Source: Phascolarctos cinereus (Eukaryota; Chordata; Mammalia; Diprotodontia; Phascolarctidae). From it: DNA of 64,000 bases. The DNA is taken from assembly GCF_002099425.1 (NCBI RefSeq), contig NW_018343979.1, forward strand, positions 7,886,001 through 7,950,000. Direction: 5' to 3'. Shown here piece by piece: positions 43,401 through 55,600 of the stretch; position 1 is the first letter of the stretch; every line of letters starts with the position of its first letter. The notes under the pieces were generated by a model. It was not told the DNA's origin and ran no database searches. It worked only from the letters and a program-made list of their open reading frames with translations. The position numbers were made by a program, and so were the translations under genes.

Positions 43401-43589
43401 TACTTTTTTAATGGGCTTTTCCCCTATGTACTCCATTATCACATCTCCTTCAGAGTCTTCTTTTAAAATAAATCTCAAGCACTCTCTTTTGCATGAAGAC
43501 ATTTTGGTTTTCCCCAAATGCAAATCCCTCTCTTCCAAACTACCTCGTATGCTACTTTGTATTTATTTATATTTATTCACTTTATTTAT

Positions 43590-43710
43590 TGTGTGTGTAT
43601 ATACACATACATACACACATGCATACACACCTACACATACATATATGTGTATGTATATATGTGTGTATATGTGTGTATGTGTGTGCACACACACAAACAC
43701 ACACACACAG
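43590..43710. repeat. (TG)n/(CA)n/(TATG)n microsatellite
   Basis: Alternating purine-pyrimidine dinucleotides for about 120 bp. Confidence 0.95.
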
Positions 43711-43739
43711 AGTTGCTATCTTCCCCATTAGGATGTAAT

Positions 43740-46700
43740 CTTCTGGAGACCAGCCAAGAGGGAGGAGTAGGAAGAAATACAGCTAAGCTCTACTCAGGAA
43801 CTACTCCACAAAAATTTAGAAAGCAATCTAGACCGGATCCTGATTAGAAAATCTGAAAAAGTAATCACAGCAAGTCATTTTTTTTTCTAGCCCAGATCTA
43901 GTAATCCTTAAAACAAAAGAAGAGAGACAGAGATATCTACAGATGCTGGGGACAGGGTCTAGCCAAGAAAGGTTGTGTGGAACATTTCAGCAGAGGGATT
44001 GAACAAGAGCCTGGCTAAGGCAGAATGCCAGGGCAAGAAGAGGACTCAGATTTGGCACAAAGGGGCCTGACCTTATACAGGAAGCCAGAATAGATGACAA
44101 ATGGCTGCTCATTCATTCACTACCCAGTGCTGGGTCATGGATGTAGGGTGGACTGAGGAAGGGGTCTGCATTTAATGGTCTAATCCAAGTCAATGAGTCA
44201 TTTCATGTCCTTGGCTATGTACTGAGTAAGAAGCAAATATAGAAACAAGCAACAACTGTGTGACTCTGACTGTGACCCTGTTCCTAACACAAAGTCCAAA
44301 ATCATGAAATAGGGCTGAAAGATTGAGCAAACAAAAATATCCCACTATAAGGGCATATTATGGTAAAAGGGAGGTTCAAGACACAAACCCAAAAGAAGAG
44401 AATGACCAAAACCTCTATAAGCAAAGCCTTAAAGCAAAGCATAGCTTGACCACAAATTCAACTAGAATTACTGGAAGACGTGAAACAAGAGTTGAAAAAA
44501 GAGAGATAAAAATGATTTTGTAAATTAAATGAATAGGCTAGAGGAAACAATTAGAAAAGAAATGATTGGACTTTGGAAAATTTACCCAAAAAAGAGATAC
44601 GGAAGAAAGAATTGTGAAGAAAATTGACACAAGAGTATAAAATCTTACCCACTGATATACTCCATGAAAATTAAAATAGGCCAAATAGAAATTAATGACT
44701 CAATGAGACAAAAAGAAACATTAGAACAAAATCAAAAGGCTGAAAAATAGAAGAAAATATAAGGTATCTCATATAAAAAACAACTGACCTGAAAAGAGAG
44801 CAAGGAGAGATTATTTAAAAATTACTGAACTACCTAAAAGCCATGATTAAAAAAATAACCTACATATCACATTTCAAAAAAACAAAAGAAAACTGGTGAG
44901 ATCTCTTATAAGCAGGGAGTAAAGTTTAAAAAAAATAGAAAAAATCCACCAGTCACTTCATGAAAGAAACTCCAAAATAAAAACACAAGGAATAGTATAG
45001 CCAAATTCAGAGTACCCAGGTGAAAATAAAAATACTGCAATTAGCCAGAAAAAAAAGTAACTGAAATATGGAGGAGTCACAGTCAGGATCAGTCAATATT
45101 AGCAGCCACCGTTGTAAAGGAATAGAAAGCTTAGAATACAATATTTCAGAATTTTAAAAATATAAGTTTAAAATAAAGAATAATATACCCAATACAACTC
45201 AACATAATGCTACAGTGGGAAAATGACTTTTAATGAAATAAATTACTTTTAAGCATTCCTGATGAAAAGGTCAGAGCCATGATAAGAATTTTGAAATATA
45301 AACAGAGAAGTTGAGAAACATAAAAAGCAGTGATCATAAACTGGTAAACAAGCATGTGCATTCTAATATGGGGAGATGAGGTATCTGTACCCTTAGAACT
45401 CTATCATCTGCAGAAATTATTGAAAGAATCTAATAAGACAGAGGTCTTGGTAATGGGTTTTTAATGTTTTGATTATCCTTAAAGAAAAAAGAAAAAGTCA
45501 GGGAAAATGAAAACACTGGAGGCAAGAAGGGTGATGGAATTTATTGCAAATAAGTTGGATGTACAAGTAGAAGACTATAGAATCATTGATAAAAGGGTGT
45601 ACAGAGGGAGAAGTAAACACTTGAAACTCATTTTCATCTGACCTGGTCAAAGAAGGGAAGAATACATACATTATTTGATATAGTCCAATAATACAGTTCA
45701 CTTAATGAGGAAACAGGAAGGAAATGGGAGAAGTGAGAAGAGAGTGGTTAAGCAGGAAGGGAAATTAAGGGAGGAAGCAAAACAAATTCTAACCATGAAA
45801 GTTCAACTGAAAAGAGGGGTTGAAAAGTAAAGGACAAAAGAAAGGGTAAGAACCCAGCATTGGATCTGGGAGCAGTAAAGAGAAGATGGGCAGGTGGGCA
45901 AAAATAGAATGCCTACAGAGTGTATACTCCTCTCTTATAATCTTTTTCTTTATAAGACGTGGCAGAAAACTGATCAACACAATGAGGATTTTCATTAATT
46001 AAAAATTATTTAAAAAATAAAGCATAGACTAAATTCAACTAAGGTTAGAAAAGAAATAGTTACCTGGGAAAATGTTTGCAATAAGTTTCTTTGATAGTGG
46101 TTTCATTTTCAAAATACACAAGGAATTTTTTCAAATTTACAAGAATAAGAGCCATTCACCAGTGGATAAAGGTCAGAAAATACAAATAAGCACCTTTAAA
46201 AGGAAGAATTCAAGCCCTCAATAATCATATGGAAGAATGTACTGAGTCATTAATACTTCTCAGACTGGCAGAACTGAAAAAAAAAGGAATGTGAAAAGTA
46301 TTGGAAAAGCTGCAGTTATTAACATACTATTGATAGTTATGAATTTGTCCGGCCATACTAGAAAGCAATGTGAAACTAAGCCCTCAAAGTTACTGAAGTG
46401 CGTCTAGTATGTTCATACAGCAAAACCACTGCCATAGGTCTATACCTCCGAAAGACAAAAGAATGAGGTAAAGAACCGCTAAGTTCAAATATATTTATAT
46501 CAGCCTATTTTTTTTATAGGTAGAAAAGGACTAAAAACCAAGAGGAGTATCAACTGAATAAACTATGCTATATAAATATAATGGAACATCATTGTATCAT
46601 AAGAAATGATGAAACAGATGGTTTTAGAGTGACTTGGGAAGATCTGTATGATAAAACGACTAAGAGTGAAATGAGAAAAACCAGGAGAACAATGTAAACG

Positions 46701-46998
46701 TTAACAATTATATTGTAAAAGGCAAATAACTTTGAAAGACAAAAGAATTTTTATCAGTACAATGATTATGCATGACTGCAAAAGACTATTGAAAAAAAAT
46801 GCTACCCACATCCAGACAGAGAGAAGGACTGACTCAAGATGCAAAATAAGATATATATTTTTTCACTTAGTCAATGTGGGAATTTTGTTTTGATTGAGTA
46901 TGCATATTTCTTACAAGGATTTTATGTTGCTTTTGTGATTTTTTTCAGTTGAGGGAGTTGGAGGGCAGAAAATAAATATTAATTGAAAAATCAGTTGA
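43740..46998 (+). mobile_element. Old L1/HAL1-type element lacking most of ORF2
   Basis: Starts with an L1-type 5'UTR ('gagaccagccaagagggagg'). A decayed ORF1 begins at 44323. Next comes a purine-rich spacer (about 45300-45990). Finally there is an ORF2 C-terminal and 3'UTR block (46000-46998), where YQPIFFIGRKGLKTKR and NGTSLYHKK-like phrases parallel the 37.0 kb L1. The tail 'aaataaatattaattgaaaa' closes it. Everything between ORF1 and the ORF2 end, over 2.5 kb in an ordinary L1, is missing. More diverged than the other copies; no TSD found. Confidence 0.7.
44323..45200 (+). pseudogene. Decayed L1-type ORF1
   Basis: Begins MSKQKYPTIRAYYGKREVQD and continues to 44523 before the first stop. 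Compare MAGITSKQRKKSHTVLSYFG of HAL1 copy 1. Later pieces are only recognisable as nucleotide matches, for example 'gaaaatataaggtatctcat' and 'gacctgaaaagagagcaagg' to the coiled coil/RRM boundary. Many breaks. Confidence 0.6.
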
Positions 46999-47039
46999 TT
47001 AAAAGTGCTTAAATTAAAATGAAAGGAACCTACAAAAAT

Positions 47040-47150
47040 AATGTAAGCTTCTTGTGAACAGGCATTTTTTTTTCATTTATTGTACTCATATCTATAATGC
47101 TAAGCACAGTGTAGGTGCTTAATAAATGCTTATTGATGGATTGATTGATT
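47040..47150 (+). mobile_element. L2 LINE 3' end
   Basis: 'taagcttcttgtgaacaggc', 'aatgctaagcacagtgtagg' and 'tgcttaataaatgcttattg', ending in a GATT-type short repeat. A clear L2 terminus. Confidence 0.72.
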
Positions 47151-47290
47151 GATTTCTCTTTTGTCTCACAAATAAGCCATCCTCAGGCAGAACTGCTGGA
47201 TCATGTTCCAGCTTTCATCTCAGACAGGATTGAGCTCTAGAGACAAGATTAAGGAGAAGAAGTTTAGCCAGGCAAGGGAGATGGTACTAT

Positions 47291-47510
47291 GGTAAATTTT
47301 GCTATAAAACCATGGGTTAGTTGTTAAGATTCACAAAACTTTTGCCTTTGTTATTTCAGATACTCCATATATTTTTCTTTTAGCAATAAAAATTCTCCCA
47401 GGTAAATTTTGCTATAAAACCATGGGTTAGTTGTTAAGATTCACAAAACTTTTGCCTTTGTTATTTCAGATACTCCATATATTTTTCTTTTAGCAATAAA
47501 AATTCTCCCA
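47291..47510 (+). repeat. Exact tandem duplication, 2 x 110 bp
   Basis: 47291-47400 and 47401-47510 are identical at all 110 positions; each begins 'ggtaaattttgctataaaac' and ends 'aataaaaattctccca'. The sequence is not simple repeat and not a family I recognise. No point differences between copies means either a very recent event or an assembly join error. Confidence 0.98.
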
Positions 47511-47559
47511 GCCCCTAAAGAAGTAATATGCCCTGGTTTCAAAGAGTAGGATAAGTCTC

Positions 47560-47705
47560 TATGTGGAAGAGCCTCTCTCTGTTTTCTCTTCCTTCCACCC
47601 TTTCCTCCTCCTCCTCTTCCTCTTCCTCCTCCTCCTCCTCCATTATAACACTCAGTACAGTGCCTCATACAAAGAACAGACACTTGACATGTTTGTTGAT
47701 TGGAT
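47560..47705 (+). mobile_element. L2-like 3' end with CTC-rich tract
   Basis: A pyrimidine tract (47575-47642) precedes 'actcagtacagtgcctcata' and 'cttgacatgtttgttgattg', L2 3' terminal blocks. Confidence 0.5.
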
Positions 47706-47739
47706 TCATGATCACTATTTAAGGGCAGTTAATGGTGAT

Positions 47740-47935
47740 ATAGTGGAAACCTCAAGAGCTGGTTAAGGAATCAGAGTATGGAAATTTAAATGTTGCCTCT
47801 CCATTTTAGTCAACTGCATGATTTTGGGTAAGTTACTCTATGTCTCTGGACTTTAGCTTCCTTATTGAACAATGAGAAAATTGGATTAGATTATTCCTTA
47901 GATCCCTTCCAGCTCTGCATTTTATAATCTTGCCT
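47740..47935 (+). mobile_element. MIR3-like SINE
   Basis: 'gattttgggtaagttactct', 'aattggattagattattcct' and 'tagatcccttccagctctgc' follow the MIR3 core and end. Confidence 0.62.
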
Positions 47936-48640
47936 ATAGTTTTATGGAGCTATCTCAATTAGATTTTATTCCCACTTATTTCATAGAAAGGGCAGTTGAA
48001 GGACCATAAATGGTTAAATATCTTGAGTCAAGTTTACCTAGAAAGTAATAGGCAGACACAAAATTGGAAGCCAAATTTCTGGTTCTTTTTCCCCTGAACT
48101 AATTGGTGAATCATGATTTCTACTCTTGTATGTTTTGCCTTTCATTCAGCAATCTTGATTCAATGAGTTTTCTAGGCAGGACAGGGGTTCACTTACTGAC
48201 TTCTTCCAGATTTTGGAATAGCTACTCACCAGCTAAAAGCATGTAGGCATTAGGGCAGCCAAAGAAATTTGCTGAATGCACATTTTTGTTTTAAGCAAAT
48301 GACTTGTATTTAAGTTTTGGCTAAATATGATTCCAAAATTACTGTAGAAAAAGCAATATAAATTACACTGAAAGGAGTGTAATTTGTTTTTTTCCCCAAA
48401 TCCTACAAATATTAGTAGAGATATTTTGAAATGTCTTAAAAGATAATTTCTGCTAAATACTTCCCATTAAAATACTTTCTGAAATGTTAATTCTGCTGGG
48501 TTTGGCTGAAATCCCATTATCAAGCAGATTGAAAAAGCTATTGTTAGGAATGATGACAATTTTGGTAAATTTAATGGCAATTGTATGCAAATTTTAGAGC
48601 TTGCCACAAGCTTACTATTTGTGGTAAACTTGTGGCTTTT
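47936..48640. other. Mostly unassigned; weak MIR piece at 47990-48115
   Basis: Apart from a weak reverse MIR match (47990-48115), nothing is recognised. 48470-48640 is non-repetitive and includes an octamer ATGCAAAT at 48585-48592. Confidence 0.4.
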
Positions 48641-48649
48641 TTTTTTCAG

Positions 48650-48708
48650 GAAGACTGCCAGATTCAGGAATTGCTGGCCACCTCAAAACTGCAACTGTGG
48701 CAGTCTTC
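48650..48708. other. Inverted repeat able to form an imperfect hairpin
   Basis: gaagactgcca (48650-48660) and tggcagtcttc (48698-48708) are perfect 11 bp complements. Inside, cag..ttgc pairs with gcaactg across small bulges, giving about 18 base pairs with a roughly 16 nt loop. Could be a short MITE remnant, a microRNA-like hairpin or chance. No TSD or family recognised. Confidence 0.6.
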
Positions 48709-49655
48709 TCAGATTACCAAGAAATTAAAACAGACTTTGTAGCAAACTTTATTATGTACCAAAGACTTGTTACTAAGAAACAGAGATAATAAGACAAGAC
48801 CGTTAGAGAAAAAGATGAGGCACTCTAAGAGAAAAGAACTACTGAGGAGGCTTATTCTGAATAGAAAGTTAAGAATATACTGTAAAGAAAGCGCATGGCT
48901 GTTCAATAACTAGACATAGTATCTTCCACCCTACTCACCCCCCCTTTAATTTTAATTTTATCCTCTAGTTTTAGCAATTCCTTTCCCTCTTACATGTAAA
49001 ATTTGAGCAAAAGACTGAAGCCAAATGGGAAAGGATAAGTTAGAATGCCCTTTTAGTGTTACTAATATGAATTTAATAATCAAAGTTCAAAGGGAAGACT
49101 TATTAAGTTATACAATTCAAATAAAATTCATGGTAAAGTTTACTCAGAACACCAACATTAATCCAGTGTCTACTGTGTGTAACACACTGTGCCAACACAG
49201 GATGCTCTTGAATGGGATATCCCAGCAAAGACTTCTCAGTATAATTAAGGCGATGAGTTCAGAAGGTAGGATAGGGTTAAGAATAGATTTCTGTAAGTTA
49301 TTTTTTTAGTGCAATATATCAGTAGTTAAAAGTTGCCTAGTGGTTAAGCCTTAACCTACTTTTTAATCTTATTCAAATGCATCTTTGCCCCTAAAAAGAA
49401 TCTGGCTCCAGAAAACCCTTAAAAAGTTCCTTATCTACTCCCCTTACCTCCCTTTGACTGGACCTTACTCAGATGTCTTCCAGTTCCCTTCATTGTCTGT
49501 TCAATCTCTAAGACCTTCCAAAACAATTGTAAATTATCTTTTATGGTAAACTGGTTCCACAGTACAAAGTCTAGGCTAACTGCACATTTTTCATTGCTTC
49601 TTTGACATTATCTCAACAAACTAAGAAATCTAGAAATGTATGCTATGTCCTTTGT
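48709..49655. other. Unassigned sequence
   Basis: The 94-codon open frame at 49025-49309 shows no domain. 'ccagtgtctactgtgtgtaa' near 49165 weakly recalls reverse L2/MIR. Confidence 0.4.
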
Positions 49656-49659
49656 CTTA

Positions 49660-50290
49660 TGTTAGAGTCCCACGTGTGAGATTGCGAGCCGAATTAACGG
49701 ACAGTTGGGGGAAGGAGAGGGAATTCAACCGTCAGGATTATTTAAACTGACTTCTGCTTCTGTGTGTTGTCTCCTCTCATCAGAGCCACTGATGTGGGGA
49801 CACCCAAATCTCAAGATTTGAATAAAAATAATAATAATTATAATTATAACTATAATAAATTAACTTTCTGTTTCTCCTTGGACACCTCTGTGTTTTGTTT
49901 TATTTTTAATATGAGTGCATCCCACACACTCTCAAACCCCAATAAACACAGTCTGTTCCGAGAAAGAGACAAACAAAATTAGGGTGTTTGTGTCTACAGT
50001 TTAATTTGTCTCCAGCTGTGTTGATGTGTATTGCATGGGATTTCAGTCCAAAATTGGGACCCATAAGGGGGACAGTTCTGAACTGACTCAATTGATGATT
50101 TGGAGGTACAGGGTTATAGGTTCTTTGAAGAGTAGGTGTTCCCAAGGGGTGCCAATCAACTCTGATTGGTCAAAACACTTTGGGAGGTGGGCTATATTAA
50201 AATGAGGTCTTGAGTACTTGATTTAGGTCACTTAATCTTGGTCAACAGGGACTGATGTCACCCACCCTCAGGATATAGGAAATAGCACCC
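49660..50290. mobile_element. Possible LTR remnant
   Basis: A stretch with more CpG than its surroundings (49672-49735) and, on the minus strand, a CCAAT-type motif (about 50150-50165) with polyadenylation-like signals further along, in an arrangement that recalls an endogenous retrovirus LTR. No viral gene sequence is seen beside it. Treated as a fossil; family and orientation are not certain. Confidence 0.22.
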
Positions 50291-50529
50291 TAGTCTTGAG
50301 AATCTGTCTCCACCCAAACCTGAGCAGATTAAATCAATTCAGTTCTGGCTTGGAGTTTGACCAGAATAAGCTTATTATCAGTAATGTCCTTGTGAAACAA
50401 TTTTCAGAAGAGGGTTGGCTGGTGGGAGGAGTTCTGAGAATAATTTTTCACCATGCAAAGATAAAAAAAATTATACAGTGCCCTTGTAAAGTTTACAGTA
50501 CTTTGGGGGAATAGGAATGTACATAAATA

Positions 50530-51000
50530 ATTATGCACATCCTAGTTCAGGCCCTTATCACTTCTCTCCTGCATTGGTTTCCATGTTTTCAATCCCTTTT
50601 CTTCCATCATCTACTCAAAATAACCTTTCTAAAGTACAGATTAGACGATATCACTCCTCTGCTAAGAACAAAAACAACACAAAACAAATGGACAAACAAA
50701 AACCTTCAGTGGCTTCATAATTCCTTTAAGATAAAATACAAACTCCCCAGAGGGTCCCTTCACAATTTGGCTAAAGTTTAATTTTAAACCTTATTTCACA
50801 GTATACTTCATTCACTCTGCCTCTCAACCAACTTGACTAACTTGATGTTACTAGATTTAGATATCCAGACACTTGTCTCTTTGACTTTATGTCATTTTCC
50901 TTCCAACATCTCCAGATCCCCGTCTGCATCCGTCTTTCCCTACCTTGACCACTCACAATCTTTAGCTTCTTTTCAGCTCAGATTTTGAACCAATTCTTAA
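50530..51000 (+). mobile_element. L2 LINE fragment (RT C-terminal to 3' part)
   Basis: 'agtacagattagacgatatc' with 'actcctctgctaagaac', then 'ccttcagtggcttcataatt', 'aaaatacaaactccccagag' and 'gaccactcacaatctttagc' are L2 blocks in plus order. An A-rich stretch (50668-50700) has been inserted or expanded in the middle. Confidence 0.68.
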
Positions 51001-51034
51001 TTGAATTTTCTTTAGTTATTAGTAGAATAGGTAA

Positions 51035-51089
<55 letters not shown>
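51035..51089. repeat. (GATA)n microsatellite
   Basis: Pure tetranucleotide run abutting the 3' end of the minus-strand SINE at 51090, so probably grown from its tail. Confidence 0.97.
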
Positions 51090-51091
<2 letters not shown>

Positions 51092-51285
51092 GTTCTGTTT
51101 TTCAATCACATTCAACTCTTCTTGACCCTGTTTGGGATTGTCTTGGCCATTTCCTTCTCTGGCTCATTTTACAGATGAGAAAACTGAGATGAAGAGGGTT
51201 TGAGCAGGGTCACATAGCTGGTAAGAGTCTGAGGCCAGACATTTGAATTCAGGAAAATTAGTCTACCTGACTTCAGGCCTGACAC
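51090..51285 (-). mobile_element. Marsupial SINE of the 'ggagaaggaaatggcaaacc' type
   Basis: Plus strand: 'ttcaatcacattcaactctt', 'tcttggccatttccttctct', 'attttacagatgagaaaact', 'cctgacttcaggcctgacac', the reverse of the SINE at 63059-63290. The tail is thought to derive from an RTE-type LINE. Confidence 0.78.
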
Positions 51286-51329
51286 ACCATAGACAGACAT
51301 AGATATACTTATAGACAGATATAGGTATA

Positions 51330-51465
51330 ATTATGATTTCTATCCCTAAGAAGGTTACAAATCCCAGAAAGGCAGGAACTATTTTTCTATCTTATTTTGT
51401 TATCCCACAAAAGGCCTTACCCACAGTAATCATGCTTCTCCCATTCTTTGAATTGAATTGATATA
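51330..51465 (+). mobile_element. L2-like LINE 3' end
   Basis: 'cccagaaaggcaggaactat', 'aggccttacccacagtaatc' and 'tctttgaattgaattgat': L2 terminus, diverged. Confidence 0.5.
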
Positions 51466-51589
51466 AAACTGAATATAATAGGGGAAGAGGGAGGATCTAG
51501 ATAAATACTCTAGGAAAATTTTGAGAAAGGAAAGAACCCTTTTAGCTCTAAGAGGAACCCAAGAAAATGTCATGGAGGAGGATGGCAGC

Positions 51590-51880
51590 TGAGTTGAACC
51601 AAGATAAGAATTAAAGGAAGATGAAGATTCTGAAAAGTGGAGGAAATACATTCCAGATTTGGGAGATATTGAAGAATAGACTACATGAATGTAACAGGGA
51701 AATGAAAGATGACAGGTAAAAATGGGATAATAGCCAGTAACCCAATTTTACTGGAATATTGAGTTTATTAGAGGTGTAACATAAGATAAATCTGGAATTT
51801 TAGGTTGGATCCAGATTGTTGAAGGCTTTAAATAATAAGGAGAATTTGCATTTTATCCCAAAGGTGATAGGACATCATTT
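51590..51880 (-). mobile_element. L2-derived fragment
   Basis: 'gattgttgaaggctttaaat' and 'gcattttatcccaaaggtga' match the L2 minus-strand order seen in clearer form at 63.3 kb. Confidence 0.5.
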
Positions 51881-52469
51881 TTACCCTGTTTTATAGTTGT
51901 AATGTTAACTCTTTGTATGAAAGAGCGAGGATTTGTATTATTTCACCTCATTTGACTTCGTCAATGCATTATCTAGCCTAACAAGATTTTCCTTGATCTT
52001 GACTCTCTCATCCAATGTATTAGCTGACCTTCTTCTCTTCATGTTATCTGCAAACAGTCATTTATACCAACATCCATTTCATTGACAAAAACCTTCAATA
52101 AAAAATAACAGGTCAAACATAGGATCCAGAGGCACTTCTCTAAAGAAATCTTTCTGTGTTGTTGTGGAGCAATTAATAACCAATCATATCCATCCATTTA
52201 ACCAGTCCTTAATCCAAATAACTTCATTACTTTCTAGCCCATATTCTTCCATCTTTTTCTACAAAAAAAAAAGCGTAATAAGAGGGTGGAAGACAGAATC
52301 TGTAATCTAGATAATTTCATTAATTTTCAGAACCTCCATTAAACTTCTTACTACTTTCCTAAACTTAGCACTTAAGAATGGTTTGAACAATTGTCTGATC
52401 AATCTTGGGTACTTTACAGAACTAAAGAATTTTAGAGTTTAAGGAACATTTGAGATTATTCAGTTCAAC
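51881..52469. other. Unassigned sequence
   Basis: Looks like an old LINE (wording such as 'taaccagtccttaatccaaa') but I cannot name it. The right end (52430-52480) has a MIR3-like tail in reverse. Confidence 0.35.
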
Positions 52470-52660
52470 CATCCATTTAATTCAATCATTATCTATTAAG
52501 CACCTAATATGTGCTAGGTATTGTGCTAAACTTTAGGGACAAAAATAAGAAAAATGAAGGCAATCCTTGCCCTGAAAGAGTTTACAATCTAATAGGGGGC
52601 TGGGAGGGGAAGATGACACCCAAAAGGAAGCTGGAAAGAGAAGGACACTAGAGGTTGCCT
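52470..52660 (-). mobile_element. L2-derived fragment
   Basis: 'ttatctattaagcacctaat', 'gtgctaggtattgtgctaaa' and 'ccttgccctgaaagagttta': reverse L2 3' region. Confidence 0.55.
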
Positions 52661-55600
52661 AATGCAGAAACATCCTGTTCTGAGGTGCCTAAACCAAGCA
52701 GAGCTGCTGATGGAAAGATATATGTGGAAGAAGAGGCTCAAAGGGAAATAATTCATTTCAGGTTACACAGAGAAACAAAGTGGGGCTCAAATCCAAATCT
52801 TCTGATTCCACAGTAAACATCCTTTCTACAAACAAGAATATAAACTGCTCTAAAATAACCAGTAGTGACTTTAAAATGTTAATTGATTTTGATGGTCAAT
52901 GGTAACAGTGAGTTTTTAGCTAAGTAATTATTGTACACAAATAAACTACGTTCCATGTTCTGAGATTATCTACTACTAAAATTAATACAAGTTTCATTCT
53001 TTCATTCAGATTTTCTATGCAAATCTATACAGGATCAATAGACATTGAGGGAAATCAGAGTCCCCTTTTTAAAGCTTTGGAAAAATAATTCATTGAAATG
53101 TACTTAAACTATTTTATGCATAGACAATCTCAGGTTAATTGCTGCCAGGATAATTAATATAAAATAAATTTTATCTAGAAATTTCAGTTTAGACATAAGA
53201 CTTGGTTTTATGATAGTAGATAGGTGAAATGACTTTAAATTCTTCAGAGGCATGTCCTCTTAATATAAAACCTAGTTACTATCTATTTATTTTTGCATTA
53301 ATCAACATATTTGTTTGACAACTAACACTTCCTCACCTCCAATGTCATGTGCTGGATAATTTGTTATTATTCTCTTACTTTGACTAAAAAGTCTTATTAG
53401 AATTTAGGCTCAGTCAATTTTTCAATATCTTTTTTTCTTTCATTGTCAATACCACAGTTACAAAATTTTCCATCTCTTGTCTATGCTGACTTATTTTCTT
53501 CTCAAAGCAAAGTTTCCTTGTGCCACTGATCAGTTAGAACCATTGAAAACCTTTGGTGGATTGCTGAAAAGGAAATAGAGATCCATTTACTTAATGGTCA
53601 CTTGTCAGTTGCGATCAACCATCATACATCCTTAAGAGAAGACAGATGGTTTAGATTAGCAATGGGTAAATTTCAAAAGAGTAGGAAGTTTGGTTTGGTT
53701 GAGCACCCAAAATGAACAAATAATTATTCAAATTTCATTTGAATTTGCTCAAATCCTTGGCATCAGTAAAAGTGAACTGGAAATCATGCAAAAATAGGCT
53801 TTCCTCATAAGATCATTATGGGCAGGTCCTAAATATACAAGAAAAGTGTATTTTCTTGAGAAATATGCTGGTAAAATTTTAACATTGGTAATTTGGGTCT
53901 AGAACAACTATTATAAATTGAATTACTGTCTCATATGCATATTTTTTTTTATCTTAAGCATATAGACTTGAAAATAACCTCAGAGATCATCTATTCCAAA
54001 TGTACATTTATCTGCATATGGTACAAAATACTGTGCATTGATGAGCTAAATTGGAAAGCTTTTTGGGAGACTCCAGTGATTTTTGTTAAAGCTCAGGTGA
54101 GGATTTTGTTTATTTCTGTGAGTTTGTAGTTTTGCTTGACCATCCCAAATTTTATTTCTGGAAACCTTTTCTGTTTTCTATTACATGTGAACTATCATAT
54201 GCCCTTGCAAGAATCGAAGTACTTAGTTTTTTATATTTTTAAATCTATAATTGTTGCTATTTGCCTGTGACATTTTCTCATTAACAGAAACCACGTACCT
54301 AACGATCTCAAGAATATGACCAGTTATATAGCTGTTGTTTTCCACAGATGGTCATTCTGATCATCTTATTGTTTAATGTTTGTTAAATTCATAGCCAAAT
54401 CATGATGTATAAGCAAACATGAATAACATTAATCTATTCATGTGTTTACCATAAAATTACAGTTTGCTAAAGTTTACATGGTCATTAACCATCTGGATCT
54501 TTAATGGCTAAATGAGTAGCACCATCACAGCAGCTAGGTATTCATTTGTTATCTTAATGTCCAGAACCTTAATGTATCGTAAATGGCTTTGATTAAGGTT
54601 TTAGGAAAGATTTTGGGGAAAACAATGCTTTTTCCTTCAAGTACTAAGATGATGGCACTGATCTACTATCAGTTAAGTATTTATTTTTGTTTGTCATTTT
54701 TTTTTTTGTTAGGGTTGGTTTTCAAGTGGTGCTCTTAGATTTGCATGTGTTTCTCTTCATTCCTTTTCCTGATCTATCTTGAAACCAATGATACATAACT
54801 TGGGGTGGGGTGTTCAGTCTTTTATCATAGTATAAAATGGAAACCAATTCTCCAAAATAAGGATTACAACATTAGTATAATCCTCTAAAGAAACCAGAAG
54901 AGCTAGGCAATACATGATAAATGCTTAAGTACTTAGTAAGTAGATAAAAACAGAGTTATCTTCATGAAGATAATTAATGTCTAATCATTTAAAAGTAATT
55001 TCAAGAATTTAGTGTTTTCTATGCTGAACCTTTTCCAAATTAAGGAATCTATGATAGCTGGGAAATATTTTTTATTTAAAATTTGCTTTACAGTTTCACA
55101 AATATTGTTACTATCCTTATTTTTAAGGAGGTCATGAATTTCATTTGTAATGTTTGTGTTTTTAAAGGCATCATATTTAATGTGATGTGGAGGTGTATTT
55201 TTCTTGTACTATTGGGTATTTTTTTTTTATCATGGTTGCTCATGTAATCTGCAATGGCTGGTCCAGAAAGTCTTCTGTAATGCAAGCTGAAGCCTTTCAT
55301 ACTGGGAACTAGGGAAAAGACATAGCTGGAAAGTCCCAGATGAGGGAAGGATTAAAAGCCATGTATTATAAGACCTAAATCAGTGACTGGTGACACAGAG
55401 TGCTAGGAACAGAAGAAGGAATAGTATTAAAATGGAGGCTACAGAATAAAAAATGAGTGATAGTTTATAAAGGGTTAAACATCAAGATCACAGAAATGTC
55501 TGAATTGTACAAATTTACAGCTCTCAGTTCCCTGTGAGTAAATTCATTTTTAAGAGACTGACAAGCTGGCTGTGTCTTTCATCTCCTACAATTGCTGCTG

